From Phascolarctos cinereus (lineage: Eukaryota; Chordata; Mammalia; Diprotodontia; Phascolarctidae), in the NCBI RefSeq assembly GCF_002099425.1, contig NW_018343954.1, forward strand, positions 21,351,501-21,415,500: a stretch of DNA of 64,000 nt, given 5' to 3'. A program made the translations under genes and the position numbers. Of the stretch, positions 1-9,696 are shown in pieces. How positions within the stretch are numbered: the stretch's first letter is position 1; each line of letters starts with the position of its first letter. Below the pieces are notes generated by a model. The model made no database searches, was not told the origin of the DNA, and worked only from the letters and a program-made list of their open reading frames with translations.

Positions 1-454
1 CCAAGCAAATTGCATAATAGTCAATATTAAATGAGTTATGAGACTATAAATATATGAAAACATTGCTGATAAAGCTAAATTAGACCAAATTATTCTGAAA
101 ACAATATTAAATTGTACTGGAAGAGTAACAATTGTTCCTCCCCTTTGATTTAGATAAGCATTACTAGTTTTATATACCCTGAGATGGTTGAAGATTGAAA
201 AACCCAATAAATAGAAAATCTTCACAGCAGCACATATTATAGTGAAAAAACATATATACCTGGAAACAAAGTGGAAGTGGGTGCAAAAAATTTGAAAATA
301 CTTTAATATTACAAAGGCAAATATGAAGAATTCAAAGAATCATAAGAAACCTTTTTTAAAAACTGTTACAGCATGAAGTAAATAATCAAAAGAACAATAT
401 ACATAATGACCACAACAACATAAAAGAAAGCACACAGAGAGCAATCAGGATTTG
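1..454. other. AT-rich intergenic, possible degenerate LINE tail
   Basis: No gene is visible. From about 290 to 430 the wording (GAAGAATTCAAAGAATCAT, then AACAATATACATAATGACCACAACAACAT) resembles the C-terminal ORF2/3' UTR segment of marsupial L1-type elements in plus orientation. It is too decayed to assign firmly. The rest is simple AT-rich DNA. Confidence 0.3.
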
Positions 455-1215
455 TTTGTTGTTCAGTCATTTAGTCATGTTCGACTTTTTTTGATCCCAT
501 GGACCGTAGCACACCAATTTCTTCTCCCTACTGTTTCTTGATGTCTTTCCAAGCTTATGTTTATTGCTTCCATGACACTAATTCTCCATCTCAATTTTTC
601 CCAATATCAGGGTATTTTCCAATAAGTTCTGTCTTCTCATTATGGGGTCAAAGTATTCTAGCTTCAGCTTCAGTATTTGTCCTTCCAATGAATAGTCCAA
701 ATTAATGTCTTTAAGTATCGACTGATTTGATCTTCTTGCTGTCCAAATGATTCTGAAGTTTTCTCTAGCATCACAATTCAAACGTGTTGATTCTGCATTG
801 CTCACTTTTCCTGATAGTCCAACTCTTATAGCCATACATTGCTACTGGAAAAACCATAGCATTAACTATCTGAATCTTTGTTGGCAAGTTGACATCTCTG
901 CTTTTTAGTGTGCTGTCCAGATTTGCCATAGTTTTCCTTCAAAGGAGCAAGCATCTTTTAAATTCATGGCTGCAGTCACCATCTATGTGATCTTCGAACC
1001 CAAGTATATAAAATATCACAGTGCTTCCATTTCTTCTCCATTTGACAGGAAGTGATGGGACCACTTGCAATAATCTTAGATTTTTTTAATACTAAGCTTC
1101 AAGCCAGCTTTTTTCCTCCTCCTCCTCCTCTTCCTCCTCTCCTCCTCCTCTTCCTTCTTCTACCATTTTTCTTTTACCATCATCAAGAGGCTTCTTAATT
1201 ATTTTTCACTTATGC
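455..1215 (-). mobile_element. BovB-type RTE LINE, 3' part (copy A)
   Basis: This is the 3' end of a BovB-like RTE retrotransposon lying antisense. The terminus at 455-500 is the reverse complement of the RTE tail (GTTGTTCAGTCATTTAGTCATG). Reading the minus strand from 835 to 578 gives an 85-residue open segment containing WTARRSNQSILKDINLDYSL and KLKLEYF, the post-RT C-terminal region of BovB ORF2. The interval 820-1100 matches copy B (about 2150-2440) in opposite orientation. The match resumes past a GAG-type microsatellite (1115-1163) to about 1215. The element is 5'-truncated and carries scattered stops, so it is inactive. Its polarity is opposite to copy B. Confidence 0.85.
1115..1163. 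repeat. (CCT)n/(AGG)n microsatellite inside BovB copy A
   Basis: An impure CCT/CTT tract interrupts the BovB match. On the element's sense strand it is GAGG-rich. It sits where copy B has the codons AAAGAGGAGAAT (KEEN, near 2135), so it probably expanded from that GAGGAGA seed. Confidence 0.8.
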
Positions 1216-1319
1216 TATTAGAGTGCTTGGTACCAATTTCCTACTTTAGCATCCCGATCTTTTATGCTAAATGTGACAATTTTAGGGTGTTGTAGGTTTT
1301 AACAGAATTTATCATCCCA

Positions 1320-2852
1320 GTAATACAAGTCTATGCTTCAACCACTGGCACTGAAGAGGCCGAAGTCGATCAGTTCAATTGTCCAAAGATAATTGAAATA
1401 ATAGGTAAATTTGACATTGGAGTCCAAAATGAAGAAGGACAGAGAGTAATCATATTGCACTTAATATGCCAGCAAATTTCGAAAACTCAGCAGTGGCCAC
1501 TGGATTGGAAAATTCAGTTTACATCCCAATCTTAAAGAAAGATGATGTCAAGGAGTGTTCATATTACCAAACAATTGCATTCATTTTGCACAGCAACTAG
1601 GTTATGCTGAAGATTCTTCAAGCTGGGCTTCAGTAATATGACAACTAAGAATTCATAAAGGGCAGGCTGGTTTCCAAAGAGGCAGAGAAACTAGAAGCCA
1701 AATTGTCAACCTTCACTAGATTATGGAGAAAGCAAAAGAATTCCAGGGGAAAAAATATACTTCTGTATAATTGACTACATTAAAGCTTATGACTATGTAG
1801 ATTACAATAAAATGTGGCAATTCCTCAAAGAGATGGGAGTGCTGGCTCATCTTATTTGTCTCCTGAACCTATATGTGGGCCAAGAAATAACAGAACCAAA
1901 AATGGAACAACTGTTTGGTTTAAGAATGGAAAAGGACTATGACAAGGGTATATATTGTCACCTTATTTATTTAACTCATATGCAGAGTATATCATGAGAA
2001 ATTCCAGGTTGGACTAATCAAAAGCTAGAATCAAGATTGCTGGGAGAAATATCCTAATGATCTCAGATATGCAGATGATACCACTCTGGTGGCAGAAAGT
2101 GAAGAAGAATTAAGAAGCCTCTTGATGACAGTTAAAGAGGAGAATGTAAAAGCTGGTTTGAAGCTTAACATCTAAAAAATTAAGATCTTGGCAACTGATT
2201 CCATCACTTCCTGGCAAATAGAAGGAGAAGAAATGTAAGCAGTGTCAAATTTTATATTTTGGGGCTAAAGGATTGCTGTAGAGGACAACTATAGCCATAA
2301 AATTAAAAGATGCATGTTCCTTGGAAGGAAAACTGAAAATCTGGATAGAATACTGAAAAGCAGAGACATCACCTTGCCAGCAAAGATCCATGTGGTCAAA
2401 GCTATGGTTTTTCCAGTAGCAATGTATGGCTGGGAGAATTGGACTAAAAGGAAATCTGAGCACCACAGAATTAATACTTTTGAATAGTGTACTGGAGAAA
2501 ACTTTTGAGAGTCTCTTAGACAACAAAGAGATCATATCAGTCAATACTTTTGAAAATTTTCAAAATACATTTAATTCAGACTATTAGACTATTCATTGAA
2601 GTGAAGCTTAAATACTTTGGCCATGTAATGAGAAGATAAGACTCACTAGAAAAGACCTGATGTTGGGAAAGATTAAAGGCAAAAGGAAAGGGGGCAACAG
2701 ATGATAAACTGGATAGATTGTGTCATGAAAACAACAAATGTGAACTTGGGCAGACTTTGAGAGTCAGTGGAGGACAGAAGAGCCTGACGTTCCATGGTCA
2801 ATGTGGTCACAAAGAGTCAGACATGACTGAACGAGTGAGCAACAATAAGCAC
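1320..2852 (+). mobile_element. BovB-type RTE LINE, 5'-truncated (copy B)
   Basis: A plus-strand BovB-like RTE copy containing most of the reverse transcriptase and the 3' end. In one frame around 2062-2172 the sequence reads LRYADDTTLVAESEEEL and then continues as KEENVKAGLKLNI; YADD at 2068-2079 is the catalytic RT motif. Upstream, 1812-1997 encodes an interrupted form of the BovB segment that precedes the QGC motif (LKEMGVLAHL...LYVGQE). The element ends at about 2800-2852 with the RTE tail AGTCAGACATGACTGAACGA followed by GTGAGCAACAA. Full-length RTEs are about 3.2 kb, so this is roughly the 3' half. Several stops and frame changes make it inactive. It lies head-to-head with copy A (455-1215). 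Confidence 0.88.
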
Positions 2853-2859
2853 TGAACTT

Positions 2860-3235
2860 TCCTTTTGTCACCAGACACTTCTACAGCTGAGCTTCCTTTT
2901 GGCTTTTGCCCAACTGCTTCTTTAGTACTGGGACTACTTGTAGTTGTCCTCTACTCTTCCCCAGTAATGTGTTAGACATATTCCAACCTAAGGGGCTCAT
3001 CTTCCAGTGTCAGAAGTTTTAGCATTTTAATATTGTCCATGGGATTTTCTTGGCTGCGATACTGAAATAGTTTGTCATTTGCTTCTCCACTGGATGACTA
3101 TTTTTCTTAACTTTCCACCATGACTTGTCTGTATTGAGTAACAGCTTAACATAGCTCATAGTATCATTGAGCTTTGTGAGCCCCTCCACATGACAAGGCA
3201 GTGATCCAGGAGAAATTCTGAATATAGATCATTGC
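2860..3235. repeat. Unclassified repeat-like segment next to BovB copy B
   Basis: This follows directly on the BovB tail. The stretch 3045-3110 (GGGATTTTCTTGGCTGCGAT...TGCTTCTCCACTGG) resembles the reverse complement of the distal part of MAR1-type SINEs and BovB-associated repeats. The stretch 3150-3215 (CATAGCTCATAGTATCATTGAG, ATGACAAGGCAGTGATCCA) also reads like dispersed-repeat sequence. I recognise the flavour from RTE-associated repeats but cannot name the family or its orientation. No coding potential is seen. Confidence 0.35.
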
Positions 3236-4559
3236 AATAACTAACCTTGATTGAAGATGAAACACTTCACTTATCACTCGAGGTAGAGAGTAGATGTGAT
3301 CACAGAAGATGGAACTGCCAGGTTGCTTTTGAGAAGATTAGAGGGTGATAGTGATGTAATATTTGAAGGATTAATGAAACACTTTAACTATAATGAGAAA
3401 AAAAAATGAGGTCAAAATTTTATTTCTATTATAGCCATAAATACTTTTTTGAAAAAAATTAGAAAAGCAAGATGTTCTCAAGTCTGACAAAATCTAAAAA
3501 TGTTAACCTTAAAGAAATCTGTGAAATACTTTTTAACTTTTATTTTAAAGATTTCACAGATGTCTTCTTGCTTACATTCTCTGATATTATTCAATATCAC
3601 TACCTGCCAGCCTACTGAATAATAAAATAACAAAAATTAAAGGACTTTTAATAGAAATTTTAATTAGAACATGTCATATTTCATATTTTATTAATAAACA
3701 TAACATAAGCAAAGATACCCTTTGTCTCTTGGTGAACACAAAATTCTACCACTTTGCTAAGACATTATGGAATCTCTTAATATGCCAGAGAAAACTAGAA
3801 CCTTTTCACATATACTAATGTGAATCAAAAGATCAAGTCCAGACCTCAGAGCTTATCCCATGAGAACTTCTTTCTGATAAATATGCTTGGAAATATAAGA
3901 ATATAACTGTTATATTTGATAACTGAAATCAGTTCAGAAATAATTACTTACTCCCTACTTTTCATCCCCTCTCCACTAGACTTTGATCTTTGATAGAGAA
4001 ACATTTCTGTCATTCATGATCCTTCCATATACACAAATGGGGATAGTGCCAGTGATTATAACTGAAAATCTGGGGGGGAAAAAGTTAATTGAAAAAAAAT
4101 TAGAAAGATAAATGAGCCTAAAAACATTTTCAAGAGAATAACCACAGGATTTTAATGTTTGAGAGACATATTCTGTGAGAGAATGATATGAATTGAATAA
4201 ACATGTGAGTAATGTTTCATGTTGAAACATATTTGAATGAATGTAACAAATCATATATTCATAGGATATATGATCTCGCCCTTCTGTCAGTGTAGGAATG
4301 CAGTGACTTTTCTCCTTACTTATAGAAGTGGCTTACCTTATCCACATTAGAATTTATAGATATGACTTACTTATTACTTGACATTTTTTATATGGTTCTG
4401 CTTAACTGATTTTTTTTGAATATGTAAATGTCATTAATTTGGGGGGGGGATATGGACTTAACTTAGGATTTCATTATTTTGGGTAACTCCCAAGTTAGTG
4501 AACTCACGTTAGCAATGTAGATTGGCACATTTTCTGAAACTTAAAGTCATACCAAATTG
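3236..4559. other. AT-rich intergenic DNA
   Basis: No gene or recognisable repeat. An 11-bp perfect inverted repeat (ATCTGTGAAAT at 3517-3527, complement at 3551-3561) could form a short hairpin with weaker pairing toward the loop. A run of nine or so G residues lies at 4441-4449. An antisense open frame at 3976-4254 has no recognisable similarity and is taken as chance. Confidence 0.5.
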
Positions 4560-4574
4560 CCTAGAGCACTGAAG

Positions 4575-4675
4575 ACATTGTCTTTTTATGGGTCACACAA
4601 CCAATATGTGTCTGAAATGGAACATTAAACTAGGTGTCTCATCATCAAGGCCAGCGCTCTACTGCCTATTGTGAA
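4575..4675 (-). mobile_element. Degenerate MIR/CORE-SINE fragment
   Basis: The order GGTCACACAACCAATATGTG ... TCTGAAATGG ... CATCAAGGCCAGCGCTCTA follows the antisense head of MIR-like SINEs (GGTCACACAGCTAGTAAGTG ... CCAGTGCTCTA). It is heavily decayed and has no visible target-site duplication. Confidence 0.55.
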
Positions 4676-4754
4676 TTTATCAATTTACTTCTTTTTGTGA
4701 GTTTTTTTCTTTTCTTTTCTTTCTTTTTTTTGAAAAAGACCAAAGTTAAATCAG

Positions 4755-5052
4755 ATAATGGAAAGACAAGTGACATGCAAGTCAGAAGCCTTGTACTGTA
4801 GTACAGGTTCCATTTAACCCTTTGGGTCCTCAGTTTCCTTGACTAAAAAGAAGAGCTTATTTCAAATGGAAATTGAAAAATAAAACAATAAGACAATTTA
4901 TATTATCTTATGGTCCATCATATTTATGTTTCAAGAAGACATTTAATCATCTGTAAAGTGAAATAATAATAAATACAGTATATACTTCATGTAGTGGCTA
5001 TAAAAATTGAATAAGATATGTTAAACACTATATAAATGCCTATTGTTGTTGT
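4755..5052 (+). mobile_element. MIR-type SINE, interrupted
   Basis: 4770-4860 (CAAGTCAGAAGCCTTGTACT...GGTCCTCAGTTTCCTTGACTAAAA) matches the middle of MIR. 4950-5050 (CATCTGTAAAGTGAAATAAT...TTAAACACTATATAAATGCC) matches the MIR 3' part. About 90 bp of unrelated sequence separates the two, so this is one old SINE split by an insertion or local rearrangement, or two fragments of neighbouring copies. Confidence 0.6.
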
Positions 5053-5219
5053 AATTTGTATAACTGGCTCCAGTCTTGCTTTCCAGCCTTGTTATGTTTA
5101 TTCTCATCATTATTATTATCTCTCACACACTCAGTATTTTAACTTAATTGGCATATGTGGACTTCATATATAATTTTGCCCCTGTAGTTGCCGTGACTTT
5201 GCCCTGACTGTCACCTATA

Positions 5220-5528
5220 TTTAGGAATCACTTCCTTCCTTCTTTCATTTCTCAGATTCCCAAGTTTCATTCAAAGCATTGTTCATGTGCAGTGTTATGA
5301 ATGAAGCTTTTCCTTACTTCTCTCAGTTTCTAGTGCCTTCACCTAAAAATGCTGTGCCAATTTTGTATATATTTCATATCGACATATAAATGTTCGTGGT
5401 GTCTCCTTTGATAGAAGTTAGGTTCCTTGAGAGAAAATGTTGCTTCATTCTGTCTTTGTGTAAAGGTGCTAGAACCGTGTTTGACATGTAGTAAGTGCAT
5501 TCAAAAGACTTTTGGATTGACTGATTAT
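5220..5528 (+). mobile_element. L2-type LINE 3' end
   Basis: The 3' UTR wording is typical of L2: TTAGGTTCCTTGAGAGAAAATG, then a CATGTAGTAAGTGCATTCAAAAG-like terminus ending TTGGATTGACTGATT. The upstream part with repeated CTTCCTTCTTTC/CAAGTTTCATTCAAAGC is compatible with the L2 region before it. It is old, lacks coding potential and has no duplication. Confidence 0.55.
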
Positions 5529-5529
5529 A

Positions 5530-6150
5530 TTGTTGTAGTTCTGCTTGGTCAACCTTAGATATTAGTTGCAATTCAAATAGAAATGATCCTCTCCAATCAA
5601 CTCTGGTAATACACATGTATGTTATGCATGTACATATGTATGCATTGTAATATTCCTACATATATAGTCATATATGCATATTCACATGTATGTTATAAGA
5701 AATGGAATTCACTCAATGCCATTCTCAGTCAGAATTAGTATTTCCAGCTTATACAGTTCTCGTTTGTGATAATCTTCCATTGCTTTTTCTGCTCTTTTTT
5801 TCCCTTATAGCTTTAAATCAACTTTCTATGAGCTTCAAATCTACTGAACTTCAGGCAAATGGTTATTAATTTCTATAACATATTTATTCAATAGATTAAA
5901 GTTCTAGAAAAATGGGGTCATTTGAAATCTTTTGATTTATATATGTAACCAAATAACATTCCTCCTTTGGAACTCTGGTTATTAAGATTACTTTAAGTAT
6001 CATCAATATTTTATAACTAATTAAAGTTCATCATTTTTTTTTCTTTACCATATTGATGTTTCATTTTGGTTGTTGTTAATGTTAGTAGAAGAATCCAAAT
6101 TTTTCTCATCTCACAGACAGTTCTACTCAGGAATAGAGTAAAACAGTTTT
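5530..6150. other. AT-rich intergenic DNA
   Basis: No gene or classified repeat. 5610-5690 is an irregular CATGTA/TATG-rich patch, a decayed microsatellite. Confidence 0.5.
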
Positions 6151-6165
6151 ATTTTCACTATTTTT

Positions 6166-6313
6166 TTTTGCTTTTAGGCAATTGGGGTTAAGTGACTTGC
6201 CCAGGGTCACACAGCTAGTAAGTGTCAAGTGTTTGGTCTGAGGTCGGATTTGAACTCAGGTCCTCCTGACTTCAGGGCCGGGGATCTATTCACTGCGCCA
6301 CCTAGCTGCCCCG
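6166..6313 (-). mobile_element. WSINE-type tRNA-derived SINE, complete
   Basis: Reverse complement of the standard poly-A SINE. It runs from the poly-T and AGGCAATTGGGGTTAAGTGA through GTCACACAGCTAGTAAGTG to CACTGCGCCACCTAGCTGCC. The tRNA-derived head (B-box-like GAACTCAGGTC/TTCAAATCC complement) is intact. It is flanked by a perfect target-site duplication, ATTTTCACTATTTTT at 6151-6165 and 6314-6328, which fixes both ends and indicates insertion by L1 machinery. It is only moderately diverged from the other copies. Confidence 0.93.
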
Positions 6314-6328
6314 ATTTTCACTATTTTT

Positions 6329-6864
6329 TAAAGTAGAAAGATTACAGGCTTTATTCTGAGCTAAATGAACCGCTAGTGAGAGAAAGTTTATAAAAGCTAA
6401 ATGGAGTCAGGTGAGTGAGGAGGGATCATTCAAAAAGGCTTCATGAGTGAAAAGAATGGTGTGATACATTTTGTGAATGATTTTGTATAACCTGATGTCT
6501 AAATAGTTTTTCTTTTGATTAATAAGAGAAAGACACATTTTCACAATTTTTTATGATAAAATTGAAATATAACAATAATTTAGTACATTTTTTTAGTAAT
6601 AGAGGTATGCTAATGAGAAGAATGGAATTGTTTTGGGGAGGATAACATTTCACTGAAAGGAAGTTAGTGTCCCTTATCATAAAATTTGATTGCAAATATT
6701 CATCTGTTAATTCTGATCTGCAATGAGATTTTACATATTTCATCATTGAAAAAGTCTTTTCACACAGATAGGTACTCTCAAATACTGGGATCATTTTTAT
6801 AAGCATATGAGTTTAATTGTGCATATTCATCACTTAGAAGGCATTTATAGAATTTTATTAGAGT
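6329..6864. other. AT-rich intergenic DNA
   Basis: No gene or repeat recognised. An antisense open frame (6519-6806) has no recognisable similarity. Confidence 0.5.
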
Positions 6865-7068
6865 CTTTTAAAAATTTGAGGTCTAGATTCTTTCCCTCCC
6901 TCCCATTTTCCCCCATCCACTGAAAAACCAAGCAATATGATATCAATTATACATGTGAAATTATGCAAAAATATTTCCATATTACCAAAAAAGAAGCAAA
7001 CTATAAAATTATGCTTCAGTTTTAATGTTACAAAATCCCACCCCTTCCAACAAAGCATTAGAATCACA
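6865..7068 (-). mobile_element. L1 3' UTR fragment
   Basis: The sequence (ATTTGAGGTCTAGATTCTTTCCCTCCC, CAAGCAATATGATAT, ACATGTGAAATTATGCAAA, then CAAACTATAAAATTATGCTTCAGTTT) is the antisense of the marsupial L1 3' UTR, including its pyrimidine-rich block. Compare the same order at 22005-22225 and 32780-32960. No ORF2 remains, so it is a very short 5'-truncated insertion. Confidence 0.7.
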
Positions 7069-8039
7069 CTCTCCCAGAAATAAAGAGTCCAGAGAAAAGT
7101 AGGCTTAAACTTAGAACAAGTGGCAAAATGACCACCTCAAAATTTCTACAAACTGTTTTTGCCATAAATCCTTTTATTCTCTTTGATGGAGTATGCATGG
7201 AGTTCCCCATTGGTATAGCATGGCTTTTCTGCTGGATTCTTTTTAAAGTCTTGAACCTCATTTCCTCATCTTGTCTCTTTATGATAACACTGCCATTGGT
7301 TGATCTGGGGATGCTGAGGTAATACCAAAGAGAAAATGGGAAATTCAAAATCTTAAAGATACTCTAAAGCTTGAAAGGTCCTTCTTTTCAAGTCATTTCC
7401 TCTCAGAAGCTTAACTAGAAGGCTTTCGTGCTAAGCTCTGAGATACTGGAATCCCTGGGGACTGAAATGGCTCCTTATTTTACATATGATACATAGGGTA
7501 TAACCAAGTTTCCTTCACCAATTTAAACTGACTTGATATTACACTTCCGTGAAATATCTTTGATATGATTCAACTGAGACATGTTCTCATCTGGTTCAGA
7601 TGACAACCCTCTTGTCACTTACATTAACTGAGGTGGAGTCACTAATCAACTGATTCAATGGTCCCATTCCCCACCCCATACAGAAATATAAAGGGTAAGA
7701 CAGTTTGTATGTAGCTGAGGTTTAATTGAAGATGATATTATGAGAACTTAGTAGATTTCTGAGGTATGATAAATTATGATATTTGAAGGAATATCAATAT
7801 GTATCTGCCCCCTAGTAAAAATGAAGTAAGGAATTGGGGTAGAAAGGAAAACTACAAGCCTGTCAATAAACTTATTGAAAAGGGAAAGAGAATATCTCAG
7901 GGCTCATTAAACGAGCTAGCAGGATCTGTATCTGTTGGTAAATTTGGATTTAATTAACCAAAAGTAGGAGAAATTGTTGAGCAGTGGTGGTAGGGAGAGG
8001 CTGTATGCAAGAATGGGAAGCAAGAAGTACTGTGACTCC
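7069..8039. other. Intergenic DNA
   Basis: No gene or assignable repeat. Open frames on both strands around 7064-7348 overlap each other and lack any recognisable domain. Confidence 0.45.
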
Positions 8040-8340
8040 TTTACAAATGTTGCATGATCTATTTTTTTTTTTTACTTAATAGAGCTGGAAAGGGTAGTTG
8101 AGGCATGAGATGTCAAAGTCAGAATCCTTAATTATGTCTCTATAGCATAAAACACTTGACTTCATCTAGCAAAGTGAAATCTCATATGACTAAATGTGAA
8201 ATCCTGTACTTGGTTCCCAAAACTCAACAGCAAGAGTACAAGAAGGAAAAAAAAAAGTGGAGAAAAATGTCCATGTGAAAAGAGCAAGGGATTTCAGTGG
8301 ACTTGAAACTAATTATCAATCAACATATGAATAAATTGCA
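8040..8340 (+). mobile_element. Possible CR1/L3-type LINE remnant
   Basis: GTGAAATCTCATATGACTAAATGTGAAATCCTGTACTTGG, then AAGAAGGAAAAAAAA and GCAAGGGATTTCAGTGGACT, follow the order of CR1/L3 sequence downstream of the RT core (TAAATGTAAAGTCCTACACTTGG... in less decayed copies such as 40995-41045). The similarity is weak and there is no open frame. Confidence 0.35.
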
Positions 8341-8450
8341 TTGTCATTTTCTCTAGTGTTATATTTTAGAAGCTGGACCATGTTATAAGAGGTTAACCAG
8401 GTAGGCAAGGACACTAGAATCTAAGCCATTTGAATATTATATGAAAGTGA

Positions 8451-8756
8451 CATATATCTGTCAAATATAAGGCAGTCATTTTTCTCTACCACTTATAAAC
8501 ATATACATTAACAAATGCTTAAACTATGAAAACAATAGTTTATCACATCTGTCATATGAAAGTCAATATGGGGTTTCCAAATAGATATCTTAGTTTTTCC
8601 TCTTTTACCTTCACCTAAGATATCTATTTGGAAGCCCCATAATGACTTTCAGGGGAGTATGACAGATGTGACAAGCTATTGTTTTCATAGTTTAAGCATT
8701 TGTTAATGTGTTTCATAAGTGGTAGAGAAAAATGCTAGCCTTACACTTAATATATG
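8451..8756. repeat. 306-bp near-perfect inverted repeat (fold-back)
   Basis: The left arm, 8451-8593, is complementary to the right arm, 8615-8756, at roughly 85-90 % identity, with about 21 nt (8594-8614) between them. The arms share, in complement, CATTTTTCTCTACCACTTAT, ACATTAACAAATGCTTAAAC, TATGAAAACAATAG and CCAAATAGATATCTTAG. Differences are single-base changes and small indels; the largest is a few extra bases near 8650-8658. The arm sequence is not seen elsewhere in the window. It could be a palindromic MITE, an inverted duplication or a transcribed long hairpin. The sequence alone does not decide. Confidence 0.9.
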
Positions 8757-9457
8757 TTTTGTTTCTTTTTAAAAAAAGAAGGAACCCTGTTAACCCCTTT
8801 TACGGAGGACCCTAGACATGAGTCATACCTATGCCAGAAATTTGAGGTAGTAGCATGATACTGATAGGCAGGAAAAAGCCTCGATTCACTTATTTTTTGT
8901 GGGGTTAGACTCTCTGATAATTAAACCAAGTCCTTAGGAGTCCATATTCAGACTTTCTTTTTGGTGGAGGGGATTAGGTCCCTTGGTCATGGGTAATATT
9001 TCTATGTTTCTGTCTGTCTACTCCTATTGATAAGGTCTATAACTTAATATTACAATCTGGAGAATAAAAATTCTTCATCCCTTTGGTTTCCTCTGCTTTT
9101 ATTTTTCTTCTTTAGGAGTAGTTAGGCCTTCTCTTCTGTGTGAACAGCTAGGCCAAAAATCTCTTGAGTGAAGATGAACATCTGAAATATTCTGAGATAA
9201 GAGCAACTATCTTAGTTAATCTCTCTGGGCTCAATCTCCCCTATGATGGGGGGAAGACACCATGAGAGAGCATGTTTTCCTGTTTTATGCCTCTCTTGAT
9301 ATTAATAAACAGTGGGTTATAGAATGATGTTTTTTGTTCTTCTTTTACTTTTCAGTACTCACATATAATTTTTTTATTAACATGGGAGATATGGTTCGGG
9401 GAGAGACTTTAAATCAGCATTTAGCTTTGCTAAAACAAGTATTCTAATTTTTTGGTA
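8757..9457. other. Intergenic DNA
   Basis: No gene seen. A possible CR1-like word lies at 8930-9010 (GAGTCCATATTCAGACTTTC...GGTCCCTTGGTCATGGG), too weak to annotate. Confidence 0.4.
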
Positions 9458-9696
9458 GTTGTTCAGTCATTTTTAGTCATGTCTGACTCTTTATGGCCCC
9501 ATCTGTGTTTTTCTTGGCAAAGATGCTGGAGTAGTTTGGCATTCCCTTCTCCAGCTTATATTACAGACAAGGAAATTGAGACAAACAGGGTTAAGTGACT
9601 CTCCCAGAGTCATACAGCGAGAATCTTTGAGGCTTGATTTGAATTCAGGTCTTCCTGACTCCAGGTTCTGTATCCATTGAACCATCGAGCTGCCTC
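9458..9696 (-). mobile_element. MAR1-type SINE with BovB/RTE tail
   Basis: Read on the minus strand it has a tRNA-like head (GAGGCAGCTCGATGGTTCAA), a CORE-like middle (GAGTCAGGAAGACCTGAATT; AGAGTCACTTAACC), the segment CTGGAGAAGGGAATGCCAAA followed by CTACTCCAGCATCTTTGCC, and a 3' terminus AAAGAGTCAGACATGACTAA that matches the BovB tail seen at 2800-2852. That tail is how such SINEs are mobilised by RTE enzymes. It appears complete with moderate decay. Confidence 0.9.

Noticed and set aside
3517-3561. Small hairpin as a structured RNA or terminator
   Set aside because: An 11-bp stem with a 23-nt AT-rich interior is expected by chance in DNA of this composition and has no context supporting function.
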